In this document: in pieces, positions 39,801 through 52,124 of the stretch | Layout of the letters: every line of letters begins with the position of its first letter | Numbering within the stretch: the first letter of the stretch is position 1 | Assembly: GCA_029224185.1 (NCBI GenBank) | Contig: CM055193.1 | Location: forward strand, 22,954,059-23,018,058 | Direction of reading: 5' to 3' | Length of the DNA stretch: 64,000 nucleotides | From: Karalla daura | Lineage: Eukaryota; Chordata; Actinopteri; Chaetodontiformes; Leiognathidae | Program-made: the position numbers and the translations under genes | Notes under the pieces: model-generated | Seen by the model: the letters and a program-made list of their open reading frames with translations, nothing else | Told to the model about the DNA's origin: nothing | Database searches by the model: none

Positions 39801-40614
39801 GCTCGGGGTCGGGATCTCGGCCAAAACGACAGGTCCGGGGTGGTCGTTTTTTTCACTTTCGGCGAGCTTTAATATCTCAGCTCCAGGATCAAATCCGGCC
39901 TCGGGATTGCTTTTTCCAGTGAGCGTGGGCCACCCCGGAGGCGGCTCACACCCCAAATGGTGGGTTTGGGCTCGCTCGCTCGGGGTCGGGATCTCGGCCA
40001 AAACGACAGGTCCGGGGTGGTCGTTTTTTTCACTTTCGGCGAGCTTTAATATCTCAGCTCCAGGATCAAATCCGGCCTCGGGATTGCTTTTTCCAGTGAG
40101 CGTGGGCCACCCCGGAGGCAGCTCACACCCTAATTCGTGGGTTTGGGCTCGCTCGCTCGGGGTCGGGATCTCGGCCAAAACGACAGGTCCGGGGTGGTCG
40201 TTTTTTTCACTTTCGGCGAGCTTTAATATCTCAGCTCCAGGATCAAATCCGGCCTCGGGATTGCTTTTTCCAGTGAGCGTGGGCCACCCCGGAGGCGGCT
40301 CACACCCCAAATGGTGGGTTTGGGCTCGCTCGCTCGGGGTCGGGATCTCGGCCAAAACGACAGGTCCGGGGTGGTCGTTTTTTTCACTTTCGGCGAGCTT
40401 TAATATCTCAGCTCCAGGATCAAATCCGGCCTCGGGATTGCTTTTTCCAGTGAGCGTGGGCCACCCCGGAGGCAGCTCACACCCCAAATGGTGGGTTTGG
40501 GCTCGCTCGCTCGGGGTCGGGATCTCGGCCAAAACGACAGGTCCGGGGTGGTCGTTTTTTTCACTTTCGGCGAGCTTTAATATCTCAGCTCCAGGATCAA
40601 ATCCGGCCTCGGGA

Positions 40615-40791
40615 TTGCTTTTTCCAGTGAGCGTGGGCCACCCCGGAGGCGGCTCACACCCCAAATCGTGGGTTTTGGCTCGTTCGCTCGGGGTCGGGAT
40701 CTCGGCCAAAACGACAGGTCCGGGGTGGTCGTTTTTTTCACTTTCGGCGAGCTTTAATATCTCAGCTCCAGGATCAAATCCGGCCTCGGGA
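40615..40791. repeat. Hybrid monomer, KW left part and NS-L right part
   Basis: It reads cggctcac and ccaaat as in KW monomers, then cgtgggttttggctcgttcg as in the gttcg NS-L form, giving KSWVLA in the plus frame. The switch falls between monomer positions 139 and 141. It sits just before an NS-L monomer and the cacgttcgg block at 40969, where a block boundary is expected. Confidence 0.85.
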
Positions 40792-40968
40792 TTGCTTTTT
40801 CCAGTGAGCGTGGGCCACCCCGGAGGCAGCTCACACCCTAATTCGTGGGTTTTGGCTCGCTCGCTCGGGGTCGGGATCTCGGCCAAAACGACAGGTCCGG
40901 GGTGGTCGTTTTTTTCACTTTCGGCGAGCTTTAATATCTCAGCTCCAGGATCAAATCCGGCCTCGGGA

Positions 40969-43446
40969 TTGCTTTTTCCAGTGAGCGTGGGCCACCCCGG
41001 AGGCGGCTCACACCCCAAATGGTGGGTTTGTGCTCGCTCGCTCGGGGTCGGGATCTCGGCCAAAACGACAGGTCCGGGGTGGTCGTTTTTTTCACGTTCG
41101 GCGAGCTTTAATATCTCAGCTCCAGGATCAAATCCGGCCTCGGGATTGCTTTTTCCAGTGAGCGTGGGCCACCCCGGAGGCGGCTCACACCCTAATTCGT
41201 GGGTTTGGGCTCGCTCGCTCGGGGTCGAGATCTCGGCCAAAACGACAGGTCCGGGGTGGTCGTTTTTTTCACTTTCGGCGAGCTTTAATATCTCAGCTCC
41301 AGGATCAAATCCGGCCTCGGGATTGCTTTTTCCAGTGAGCGTGGGCCACCCCGGAGGCGGCTCACACCCCAAATGGTGGGTTTGTGCTCGCTCGCTCGGG
41401 GTCGGGATCTCGGCCAAAACGACAGGTCCGGGGTGGTCGTTTTTTTCACTTTCGGCGAGCTTTAATATCTCAGCTCCAGGATCAAATCCGGCCTCGGGAT
41501 TGCTTTTTCCAGTGAGCGTGGGCCATCCCGGAGGCGGCTCACACCCCAAATGGTGGGTTTGGGCTCGCTCGCTCGGGGTCGGGATCTCGGCCAAAACGAC
41601 AGGTCCGGGGTGGTCGTTTTTTTCACTTTCGGCGAGCTTTAATATCTCAGCTCCAGGATCAAATCCGGCCTCGGGATTGCTTTTTCCAGTGAGCGTGGGC
41701 CACCCCGGAGGCGGCTCACACCCCAAATGGTGGGTTTGTGCTCGCTTGCTCGGGGTCGGGATCTCGGCCAAAACGACAGGTCCGGGGTGGTCGTTTTTTT
41801 CACTTTCGGCGAGCTTTAATATCTCAGCTCCAGGATCAAATCCGGCCTCGGGATTGCTTTTTCCAGTGAGCGTGGGCCACCCCGTAGGCGGCTCACACCC
41901 CAAATGGTGGGTTTGGGCTCGCTCGCTCGGGGTCGGGATCTCGGCCAAAACGACAGGTCCGGGGTGGTCGTTTTTTTCACTTTCGGCGAGCTTTAATATC
42001 TCAGCTCCAGGATCAAATCCGGCCTCGGGTTTGCTTTTTCCAGTGAGCGTGGGCCACCCCGGAGGCAGCTCACACCCTAATTCGTGGGTTTTGGCTCGTT
42101 CGCTCGGGGTCGGGATCTCGGCCAAAACGACAGGTCCGGGGTGGTCGTTTTTTTCACTTTCGGCGAGCTTTAATATCTCAGCTCCAGGATCAAAGCCGGC
42201 CTCGGGATTGCTTTTTCCAGTGAGCGTGGGCCACCCCGGAGGCGGCTCACACCCCAAATGGTGGGTTTGTGCTCGCTCGCTCGGGGTCGGGATCTCGGCC
42301 AAAACGACAGGTCCGGGGTGGTCGTTTTTTTCACGTTCGGCGAGCTTTAATATCTCAGCTCCAGGATCAAATCCGGCCTCGGGATTGCTTTTTCCAGTGA
42401 GCGTGGGCCACCCCGGAGGCGGCTCACACCCTAATTCGTGGGTTTGGGCTCGCTCGCTCGGGGTCGAGATCTCGGCCAAAACGACAGGTCCGGGGTGGTC
42501 GTTTTTTTCACTTTCGGCGAGCTTTAATATCTCAGCTCCAGGATCAAATCCGGCCTCGGGATTGCTTTTTCCAGTGAGCGTGGGCCACCCCGGAGGCGGC
42601 TCACACCCCAAATGGTGGGTTTGTGCTCGCTCGCTCGGGGTCGGGATCTCGGCCAAAACGACAGGTCCGGGGTGGTCGTTTTTTTCACTTTCGGCGAGCT
42701 TTAATATCTCAGCTCCAGGATCAAATCCGGCCTCGGGATTGCTTTTTCCAGTGAGCGTGGGCCATCCCGGAGGCGGCTCACACCCCAAATGGTGGGTTTG
42801 GGCTCGCTCGCTCGGGGTCGGGATCTCGGCCAAAACGACAGGTCCGGGGTGGTCGTTTTTTTCACTTTCGGCGAGCTTTAATATCTCAGCTCCAGGATCA
42901 AATCCGGCCTCGGGATTGCTTTTTCCAGTGAGCGTGGGCCACCCCGGAGGCGGCTCACACCCCAAATGGTGGGTTTGTGCTCGCTTGCTCGGGGTCGGGA
43001 TCTCGGCCAAAACGACAGGTCCGGGGTGGTCGTTTTTTTCACTTTCGGCGAGCTTTAATATCTCAGCTCCAGGATCAAATCCGGCCTCGGGATTGCTTTT
43101 TCCAGTGAGCGTGGGCCACCCCGTAGGCGGCTCACACCCCAAATGGTGGGTTTGGGCTCGCTCGCTCGGGGTCGGGATCTCGGCCAAAACGACAGGTCCG
43201 GGGTGGTCGTTTTTTTCACTTTCGGCGAGCTTTAATATCTCAGCTCCAGGATCAAATCCGGCCTCGGGTTTGCTTTTTCCAGTGAGCGTGGGCCACCCCG
43301 GAGGCAGCTCACACCCTAATTCGTGGGTTTTGGCTCGTTCGCTCGGGGTCGGGATCTCGGCCAAAACGACAGGTCCGGGGTGGTCGTTTTTTTCACTTTC
43401 GGCGAGCTTTAATATCTCAGCTCCAGGATCAAAGCCGGCCTCGGGA
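40969..43446. repeat. Seven-monomer HOR, two tandem copies, cacgttcgg type
   Basis: The copies are 40969-42207 and 42208-43446. The order is KW-C with cacgttcgg, GVE monomer, KW-C, KW-W with catcccgg, KW-C RLL, KW-W with ccccgtagg, NS-L ending in caaagccgg. Markers repeat at +1239: cacgttcgg G at 41096 and 42335, gtagg at 41884 and 43123. Single versions begin near 31588 and 36898. Confidence 0.92.
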
Positions 43447-46278
43447 TTGCTTTTTCCAGTGAGCGTGGGCCACCCCGGAGGCGGCTCACACCCCAAATGG
43501 TGGGTTTGGGCTCGCTCGCTCGGGGTCGGGATCTCGGCCAAAACGACAGGTCCGGGGTGGTCGTTTTTTTCACTTTCGGCGAGCTTTAATATCTCAGCTC
43601 CAGGATCAAATCCGGCCTCGGGATTGCTTTTTCCAGTGAGCGTGGGCCACCCCGGAGGCGGCTCACACCCCAAATGGTGGGTTTGGGCTCGCTCGCTCGG
43701 GGTCGGGATCTCGGCCAAAACGACAGGTCCGGGGTGGTCGTTTTTTTCACTTTCGGCGAGCTTTAATATCTCAGCTCCAGGATCAAATCCGGCCTCGGGA
43801 TTGCTTTTTCCAGTGAGCGTGGGCCACCCCGGAGGCAGCTCACACCCTAATTCGTGGGTTTGGGCTCGCTCGCTCGGGGTCGGGATCTCGGCCAAAACGA
43901 CAGGTCCGGGGTGGTCGTTTTTTTCACTTTCGGCGAGCTTTAATATCTCAGCTCCAGGATCAAATCCGGCCTCGGGATTGCTTTTTCCAGTGAGCGTGGG
44001 CCACCCCGGAGGCGGCTCACACCCCAAATGGTGGGTTTGGGCTCGCTCGCTCGGGGTCGGGATCTCGGCCAAAACGACAGGTCCGGGGTGGTCGTTTTTT
44101 TCACTTTCGGCGAGCTTTAATATCTCAGCTCCAGGATCAAATCCGGCCTCGGGATTGCTTTTTCCAGTGAGCGTGGGCCACCCCGGAGGCAGCTCACACC
44201 CCAAATGGTGGGTTTGGGCTCGCTCGCTCGGGGTCGGGATCTCGGCCAAAACGACAGGTCCGGGGTGGTCGTTTTTTTCACTTTCGGCGAGCTTTAATAT
44301 CTCAGCTCCAGGATCAAAGCCGGCCTCGGGATTGCTTTTTCCAGTGAGCGTGGGCCACCCCGGAGGCGGCTCACACCCCAAATGGTGGGTTTGGGCTCGC
44401 TCGCTCGGGGTCGGGATCTCGGCCAAAACGACAGGTCCGGGGTGGTCGTTTTTTTCACTTTCGGCGAGCTTTAATATCTCAGCTCCAGGATCAAATCCGG
44501 CCTCGGGATTGCTTTTTCCAGTGAGCGTGGGCCACCCCGGAGGCGGCTCACACCCCAAATGGTGGGTTTGGGCTCGCTCGCTCGGGGTCGGGATCTCGGC
44601 CAAAACGACAGGTCCGGGGTGGTCGTTTTTTTCACTTTCGGCGAGCTTTAATATCTCAGCTCCAGGATCAAATCCGGCCTCGGGATTGCTTTTTCCAGTG
44701 AGCGTGGGCCACCCCGGAGGCAGCTCACACCCTAATTCGTGGGTTTTGGCTCGCTCGCTCGGGGTCGGGATCTCGGCCAAAACGACAGGTCCGGGGTGGT
44801 CGTTTTTTTCACTTTCGGCGAGCTTTAATATCTCAGCTCCAGGATCAAATCCGGCCTCGGGATTGCTTTTTCCAGTGAGCGTGGGCCACCCCGGAGGCAG
44901 CTCACACCCTAATTCGTGGGTTTTGGCTCGCTCGCTCGGGGTCGGGATCTCGGCCAAAACGACAGGTCCGGGGTGGTCGTTTTTTTCACTTTCGGCGAGC
45001 TTTAATATCTCAGCTCCAGGATCAAATCCGGCCTCGGGATTGCTTTTTCCAGTGAGCGTGGGCCACCCCGGAGGCGGCTCACACCCCAAATGGTGGGTTT
45101 GGGCTCGCTCGCTCGGGGTCGGGATCTCGGCCAAAACGACAGGTCCGGGGTGGTCGTTTTTTTCACTTTCGGCGAGCTTTAATATCTCAGCTCCAGGATC
45201 AAATCCGGCCTCGGGTTTGCTTTTTCCAGTGAGCGTGGGCCACCCCGGAGGCAGCTCACACCCTAATTCGTGGGTTTTGGCTCGTTCGCTCGGGGTCGGG
45301 ATCTCGGCCAAAACGACAGGTCCGGGGTGGTCGTTTTTTTCACTTTCGGCAAGCTTTAATATCTCAGCTCCAGGATCAAATCCGGCCTCGGGATTGCTTT
45401 TTCCAGTGAGCGTGGGCCACCCCGGAGGCAGCTCACACCCTAATTCGTGGGTTTTGGCTCGCTCGCTCGGGGTCGGGATCTCGGCCAAAACGACAGGTCC
45501 GGGGTGGTCGTTTTTTTCACTTTCGGCGAGCTTTAATATCTCAGCTCCAGGATCAAATCCGGCCTCGGGATTGCTTTTTCCAGTGAGCGTGGGCCACCCC
45601 GGAGGCAGCTCACACCCTAATTCGTGGGTTTTGGCTCGCTCGCTCGGGGTCGGGATCTCGGCCAAAACGACAGGTCCGGGGTGGTCGTTTTTTTCACTTT
45701 CGGCGAGCTTTAATATCTCAGCTCCAGGATCAAATCCGGCCTCGGGATTGCTTTTTCCAGTGAGCGTGGGCCACCCCGGAGGCGGCTCACACCCCAAATG
45801 GTGGGTTTGGACTCGCTCGCTCGGGGTCGGGATCTCGGCCAAAACGACAGGTCCGGGGTGGTCGTTTTTTTCACTTTCGGCGAGCTTTAATATCTCAGCT
45901 CCAGGATCAAATCCGGCCTCGGGTTTGCTTTTTCCAGTGAGCGTGGGCCACCCCGGAGGCAGCTCACACCCTAATTCGTGGGTTTTGGCTCGTTCGCTCG
46001 GGGTCGGGATCTCGGCCAAAACGACAGGTCCGGGGTGGTCGTTTTTTTCACTTTCGGCGAGCTTTAATATCTCAGCTCCAGGATCAAATCCGGCCTCGGG
46101 ATTGCTTTTTCCAGTGAGCGTGGGCCACCCCGGAGGCAGCTCACACCCTAATTCGTGGGTTTTGGCTCGCTCGCTCGGGGTCGGGATCTCGGCCAAAACG
46201 ACAGGTCCGGGGTGGTCGTTTTTTTCACTTTCGGCGAGCTTTAATATCTCAGCTCCAGGATCAAATCCGGCCTCGGGA
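42208..46278. repeat. 23-monomer block (4071 bp), copy 2
   Basis: Second copy of 31588-35658. Its first seven monomers are also the right half of the tandem duplication at 40969-43446, so duplications of different size are nested here. Confidence 0.87.
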
Positions 46279-46632
46279 TTGCTTTTTCCAGTGAGCGTGG
46301 GCCACCCCGGAGGCGGCTCACACCCCAAATGGTGGGTTTGTGCTCGCTCGCTCGGGGTCGGGATCTCGGCCAAAACGACAGGTCCGGGGTGGTCGTTTTT
46401 TTCACGTTCGGCGAGCTTTAATATCTCAGCTCCAGGATCAAATCCGGCCTCGGGATTGCTTTTTCCAGTGAGCGTGGGCCACCCCGGAGGCGGCTCACAC
46501 CCTAATTCGTGGGTTTGGGCTCGCTCGCTCGGGGTCGAGATCTCGGCCAAAACGACAGGTCCGGGGTGGTCGTTTTTTTCACTTTCGGCGAGCTTTAATA
46601 TCTCAGCTCCAGGATCAAATCCGGCCTCGGGA

Positions 46633-49600
46633 TTGCTTTTTCCAGTGAGCGTGGGCCACCCCGGAGGCGGCTCACACCCCAAATGGTGGGTTTGTGCTCG
46701 CTTGCTCGGGGTCGGGATCTCGGCCAAAACGACAGGTCCGGGGTGGTCGTTTTTTTCACTTTCGGCGAGCTTTAATATCTCAGCTCCAGGATCAAAGCCG
46801 GCCTCGGGATTGCTTTTTCCAGTGAGCGTGGGCCACCCCGGAGGCGGCTCACACCCCAAATGGTGGGTTTGGGCTCGCTCGCTCGGGGTCGGGATCTCGG
46901 CCAAAACGACAGGTCCGGGGTGGTCGTTTTTTTCACTTTCGGCGAGCTTTAATATCTCAGCTCCAGGATCAAATCCGGCCTCGGGATTGCTTTTTCCAGT
47001 GAGCGTGGGCCACCCCGGAGGCGGCTCACACCCCAAATGGTGGGTTTGGGCTCGCTCGCTCGGGGTCGGGATCTCGGCCAAAACGACAGGTCCGGGGTGG
47101 TCGTTTTTTTCACTTTCGGCGAGCTTTAATATCTCAGCTCCAGGATCAAATCCGGCCTCGGGATTGCTTTTTCCAGTGAGCGTGGGCCACCCCGGAGGCA
47201 GCTCACACCCTAATTCGTGGGTTTTGGCTCGCTCGCTCGGGGTCGGGATCTCGGCCAAAACGACAGGTCCGGGGTGGTCGTTTTTTTCACTTTCGGCGAG
47301 CTTTAATATCTCAGCTCCAGGATCAAATCCGGCCTCGGGATTGCTTTTTCCAGTGAGCGTGGGCCACCCCGGAGGCAGCTCACACCCTAATTCGTGGGTT
47401 TTGGCTCGCTCGCTCGGGGTCGGGATCTCGGCCAAAACGACAGGTCCGGGGTGGTCGTTTTTTTCACTTTCGGCGAGCTTTAATATCTCAGCTCCAGGAT
47501 CAAATCCGGCCTCGGGATTGCTTTTTCCAGTGAGCGTGGGCCACCCCGGAGGCGGCTCACACCCCAAATGGTGGGTTTGGGCTCGCTCGCTCGGGGTCGG
47601 GATCTCGGCCAAAACGACAGGTCCGGGGTGGTCGTTTTTTTCACTTTCGGCGAGCTTTAATATCTCAGCTCCAGGATCAAATCCGGCCTCGGGTTTGCTT
47701 TTTCCAGTGAGCGTGGGCCACCCCGGAGGCAGCTCACACCCTAATTCGTGGGTTTTGGCTCGTTCGCTCGGGGTCGGGATCTCGGCCAAAACGACAGGTC
47801 CGGGGTGGTCGTTTTTTTCACTTTCGGCAAGCTTTAATATCTCAGCTCCAGGATCAAATCCGGCCTCGGGATTGCTTTTTCCAGTGAGCGTGGGCCACCC
47901 CGGAGGCAGCTCACACCCTAATTCGTGGGTTTTGGCTCGCTCGCTCGGGGTCGGGATCTCGGCCAAAACGACAGGTCCGGGGTGGTCGTTTTTTTCACTT
48001 TCGGCGAGCTTTAATATCTCAGCTCCAGGATCAAATCCGGCCTCGGGATTGCTTTTTCCAGTGAGCGTGGGCCACCCCGGAGGCGGCTCACACCCCAAAT
48101 GGTGGGTTTGGGCTCGCTCGCTCGGGGTCGGGATCTCGGCCAAAACGACAGGTCCGGGGTGGTCGTTTTTTTCACTTTCGGCGAGCTTTAATATCTCAGC
48201 TCCAGGATCAAATCCGGCCTCGGGATTGCCTTTTCCAGTGAGCGTGGGCCACCCCGGAGGCGGCTCACACCCCAAATGGTGGGTTTGGGCTCGCTCGCTC
48301 GGGGTCGGGATCTCGGCCAAAACGACAGGTCCGGGGTGGTCGTTTTTTTCACTTTCGGCGAGCTTTAATATCTCAGCTCCAGGATCAAATCCGGCCTCGG
48401 GATTGCTTTTTCCAGTGAGCGTGGGCCACCCCGGAGGCGGCTCACACCCCAAATGGTGGGTTTGGGCTCGCTCGCTCGGGGTCGGGATCTCGGCCAAAAC
48501 GACAGGTCCGGGGTGGTCGTTTTTTTCACTTTCGGCGAGCTTTAATATCTCAGCTCCAGGATCAAATCCGGCCTCGGGATTGCTTTTTCCAGTGAGCGTG
48601 GGCCACCCCGGAGGCAGCTCACACCCTAATTCGTGGGTTTGGGCTCGCTCGCTCGGGGTCGGGATCTCGGCCAAAACGACAGGTCCGGGGTGGTCGTTTT
48701 TTTCACTTTCGGCGAGCTTTAATATCTCAGCTCCAGGATCAAAGCCGGCCTCGGGATTGCTTTTTCCAGTGAGCGTGGGCCACCCCGGAGGCGGCTCACA
48801 CCCCAAATGGTGGGTTTGGGCTCGCTCGCTCGGGGTCGGGATCTCGGCCAAAACGACAGGTCCGGGGTGGTCGTTTTTTTCACTTTCGGCGAGCTTTAAT
48901 ATCTCAGCTCCAGGATCAAATCCGGCCTCGGGATTGCTTTTTCCAGTGAGCGTGGGCCACCCCGGAGGCGGCTCACACCCCAAATGGTGGGTTTGGGCTC
49001 GCTCGCTCGGGGTCGGGATCTCGGCCAAAACGACAGGTCCGGGGTGGTCGTTTTTTTCACTTTCGGCGAGCTTTAATATCTCAGCTCCAGGATCAAATCC
49101 GGCCTCGGGATTGCTTTTTCCAGTGAGCGTGGGCCACCCCGGAGGCAGCTCACACCCTAATTCGTGGGTTTGGGCTCGCTCGCTCGGGGTCGGGATCTCG
49201 GCCAAAACGACAGGTCCGGGGTGGTCGTTTTTTTCACTTTCGGCGAGCTTTAATATCTCAGCTCCAGGATCAAATCCGGCCTCGGGATTGCTTTTTCCAG
49301 TGAGCGTGGGCCACCCCGGAGGCGGCTCACACCCCAAATGGTGGGTTTGGGCTCGCTCGCTCGGGGTCGGGATCTCGGCCAAAACGACAGGTCCGGGGTG
49401 GTCGTTTTTTTCACTTTCGGCGAGCTTTAATATCTCAGCTCCAGGATCAAATCCGGCCTCGGGATTGCTTTTTCCAGTGAGCGTGGGCCACCCCGGAGGC
49501 AGCTCACACCCCAAATGGTGGGTTTGGGCTCGCTCGCTCGGGGTCGGGATCTCGGCCAAAACGACAGGTCCGGGGTGGTCGTTTTTTTCACTTTCGGCGA

Positions 49601-51765
49601 GCTTTAATATCTCAGCTCCAGGATCAAATCCGGCCTCGGGATTGCTTTTTCCAGTGAGCGTGGGCCACCCCGGAGGCGGCTCACACCCCAAATGGTGGGT
49701 TTGGGCTCGCTCGCTCGGGGTCGGGATCTCGGCCAAAACGACAGGTCCGGGGTGGTCGTTTTTTTCACTTTCGGCGAGCTTTAATATCTCAGCTCCAGGA
49801 TCAAATCCGGCCTCGGGATTGCTTTTTCCAGTGAGCGTGGGCCACCCCGGAGGCGGCTCACACCCCAAATGGTGGGTTTGGGCTCGCTCGCTCGGGGTCG
49901 GGATCTCGGCCAAAACGACAGGTCCGGGGTGGTCGTTTTTTTCACTTTCGGCGAGCTTTAATATCTCAGCTCCAGGATCAAATCCGGCCTCGGGATTGCT
50001 TTTTCCAGTGAGCGTGGGCCACCCCGGAGGCAGCTCACACCCTAATTCGTGGGTTTTGGCTCGCTCGCTCGGGGTCGGGATCTCGGCCAAAACGACAGGT
50101 CCGGGGTGGTCGTTTTTTTCACTTTCGGCGAGCTTTAATATCTCAGCTCCAGGATCAAATCCGGCCTCGGGATTGCTTTTTCCAGTGAGCGTGGGCCACC
50201 CCGGAGGCAGCTCACACCCTAATTCGTGGGTTTTGGCTCGCTCGCTCGGGGTCGGGATCTCGGCCAAAACGACAGGTCCGGGGTGGTCGTTTTTTTCACT
50301 TTCGGCGAGCTTTAATATCTCAGCTCCAGGATCAAATCCGGCCTCGGGATTGCTTTTTCCAGTGAGCGTGGGCCACCCCGGAGGCGGCTCACACCCCAAA
50401 TGGTGGGTTTGGGCTCGCTCGCTCGGGGTCGGGATCTCGGCCAAAACGACAGGTCCGGGGTGGTCGTTTTTTTCACTTTCGGCGAGCTTTAATATCTCAG
50501 CTCCAGGATCAAATCCGGCCTCGGGTTTGCTTTTTCCAGTGAGCGTGGGCCACCCCGGAGGCAGCTCACACCCTAATTCGTGGGTTTTGGCTCGTTCGCT
50601 CGGGGTCGGGATCTCGGCCAAAACGACAGGTCCGGGGTGGTCGTTTTTTTCACTTTCGGCAAGCTTTAATATCTCAGCTCCAGGATCAAATCCGGCCTCG
50701 GGATTGCTTTTTCCAGTGAGCGTGGGCCACCCCGGAGGCAGCTCACACCCTAATTCGTGGGTTTTGGCTCGCTCGCTCGGGGTCGGGATCTCGGCCAAAA
50801 CGACAGGTCCGGGGTGGTCGTTTTTTTCACTTTCGGCGAGCTTTAATATCTCAGCTCCAGGATCAAATCCGGCCTCGGGATTGCTTTTTCCAGTGAGCGT
50901 GGGCCACCCCGGAGGCAGCTCACACCCTAATTCGTGGGTTTTGGCTCGCTCGCTCGGGGTCGGGATCTCGGCCAAAACGACAGGTCCGGGGTGGTCGTTT
51001 TTTTCACTTTCGGCGAGCTTTAATATCTCAGCTCCAGGATCAAATCCGGCCTCGGGATTGCTTTTTCCAGTGAGCGTGGGCCACCCCGTAGGCGGCTCAC
51101 ACCCCAAATGGTGGGTTTGGGCTCGCTCGCTCGGGGTCGGGATCTCGGCCAAAACGACAGGTCCGGGGTGGTCGTTTTTTTCACTTTCGGCGAGCTTTAA
51201 TATCTCAGCTCCAGGATCAAATCCGGCCTCGGGTTTGCTTTTTCCAGTGAGCGTGGGCCACCCCGGAGGCAGCTCACACCCTAATTCGTGGGTTTTGGCT
51301 CGTTCGCTCGGGGTCGGGATCTCGGCCAAAACGACAGGTCCGGGGTGGTCGTTTTTTTCACTTTCGGCGAGCTTTAATATCTCAGCTCCAGGATCAAATC
51401 CGGCCTCGGGATTGCCTTTTCCAGTGAGCGTGGGCCACCCCGGAGGCGGCTCACACCCCAAATGGTGGGTTTGGGCTCGCTCGCTTGGGGTCGGGATCTC
51501 GGCCAAAACGACAGGTCCGGGGTGGTCGTTTTTTTCACTTTCGGCGAGCTTTAATATCTCAGCTCCAGGATCAAATCCGGCCTCGGGATTGCTTTTTCCA
51601 GTGAGCGTGGGCCACCCCGGAGGCGGCTCACACCCCAAATGGTGGGTTTGGGCTCGCTCGCTCGGGGTCGGGATCTCGGCCAAAACGACAGGTCCGGGGT
51701 GGTCGTTTTTTTCACTTTCGGCGAGCTTTAATATCTCAGCTCCAGGATCAAAGCCGGCCTCGGGA
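46633..51765. repeat. 29-monomer block (about 5.1 kb), copy 1
   Basis: It matches 54952-60085 at an offset of 47 monomers (8319 bp, or 8320 after the extra T at 56846). Shared markers: caaagccgg 46797/55116, HindIII near 47829/56148, gccttttcc 48230/56549, caaagccgg 48744/57064, a hybrid cagctcac-ccaaatgg monomer 49501/57821, ccccgtagg 51088/59408. On the left the two copies differ by two monomers; on the right they differ in the number of caaagccgg monomers. Confidence 0.87.
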
Positions 51766-52124
51766 TTGCTTTTTCCAGTGAGCGTGGGCCACCCCGGAGG
51801 CGGCTCACACCCCAAATGGTGGGTTTGGGCTCGCTCGCTCGGGGTCGGGATCTCGGCCAAAACGACAGGTCCGGGGTGGTCGTTTTTTTCACTTTCGGCG
51901 AGCTTTAATATCTCAGCTCCAGGATCAAAGCCGGCCTCGGGATTGCTTTTTCCAGTGAGCGTGGGCCACCCCGGAGGCGGCTCACACCCCAAATGGTGGG
52001 TTTGGGCTCGCTCGCTCGGGGTCGGGATCTCGGCCAAAACGACAGGTCCGGGGTGGTCGTTTTTTTCACTTTCGGCGAGCTTTAATATCTCAGCTCCAGG
52101 ATCAAATCCGGCCTCGGGATTGCC
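51416..52124. repeat. Block between gccttttcc markers, four-monomer version
   Basis: The interval is 708 bp with two caaagccgg monomers (near 51752 and 51929). It begins with the same gcttggggtc monomer as the other versions. Confidence 0.9.
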
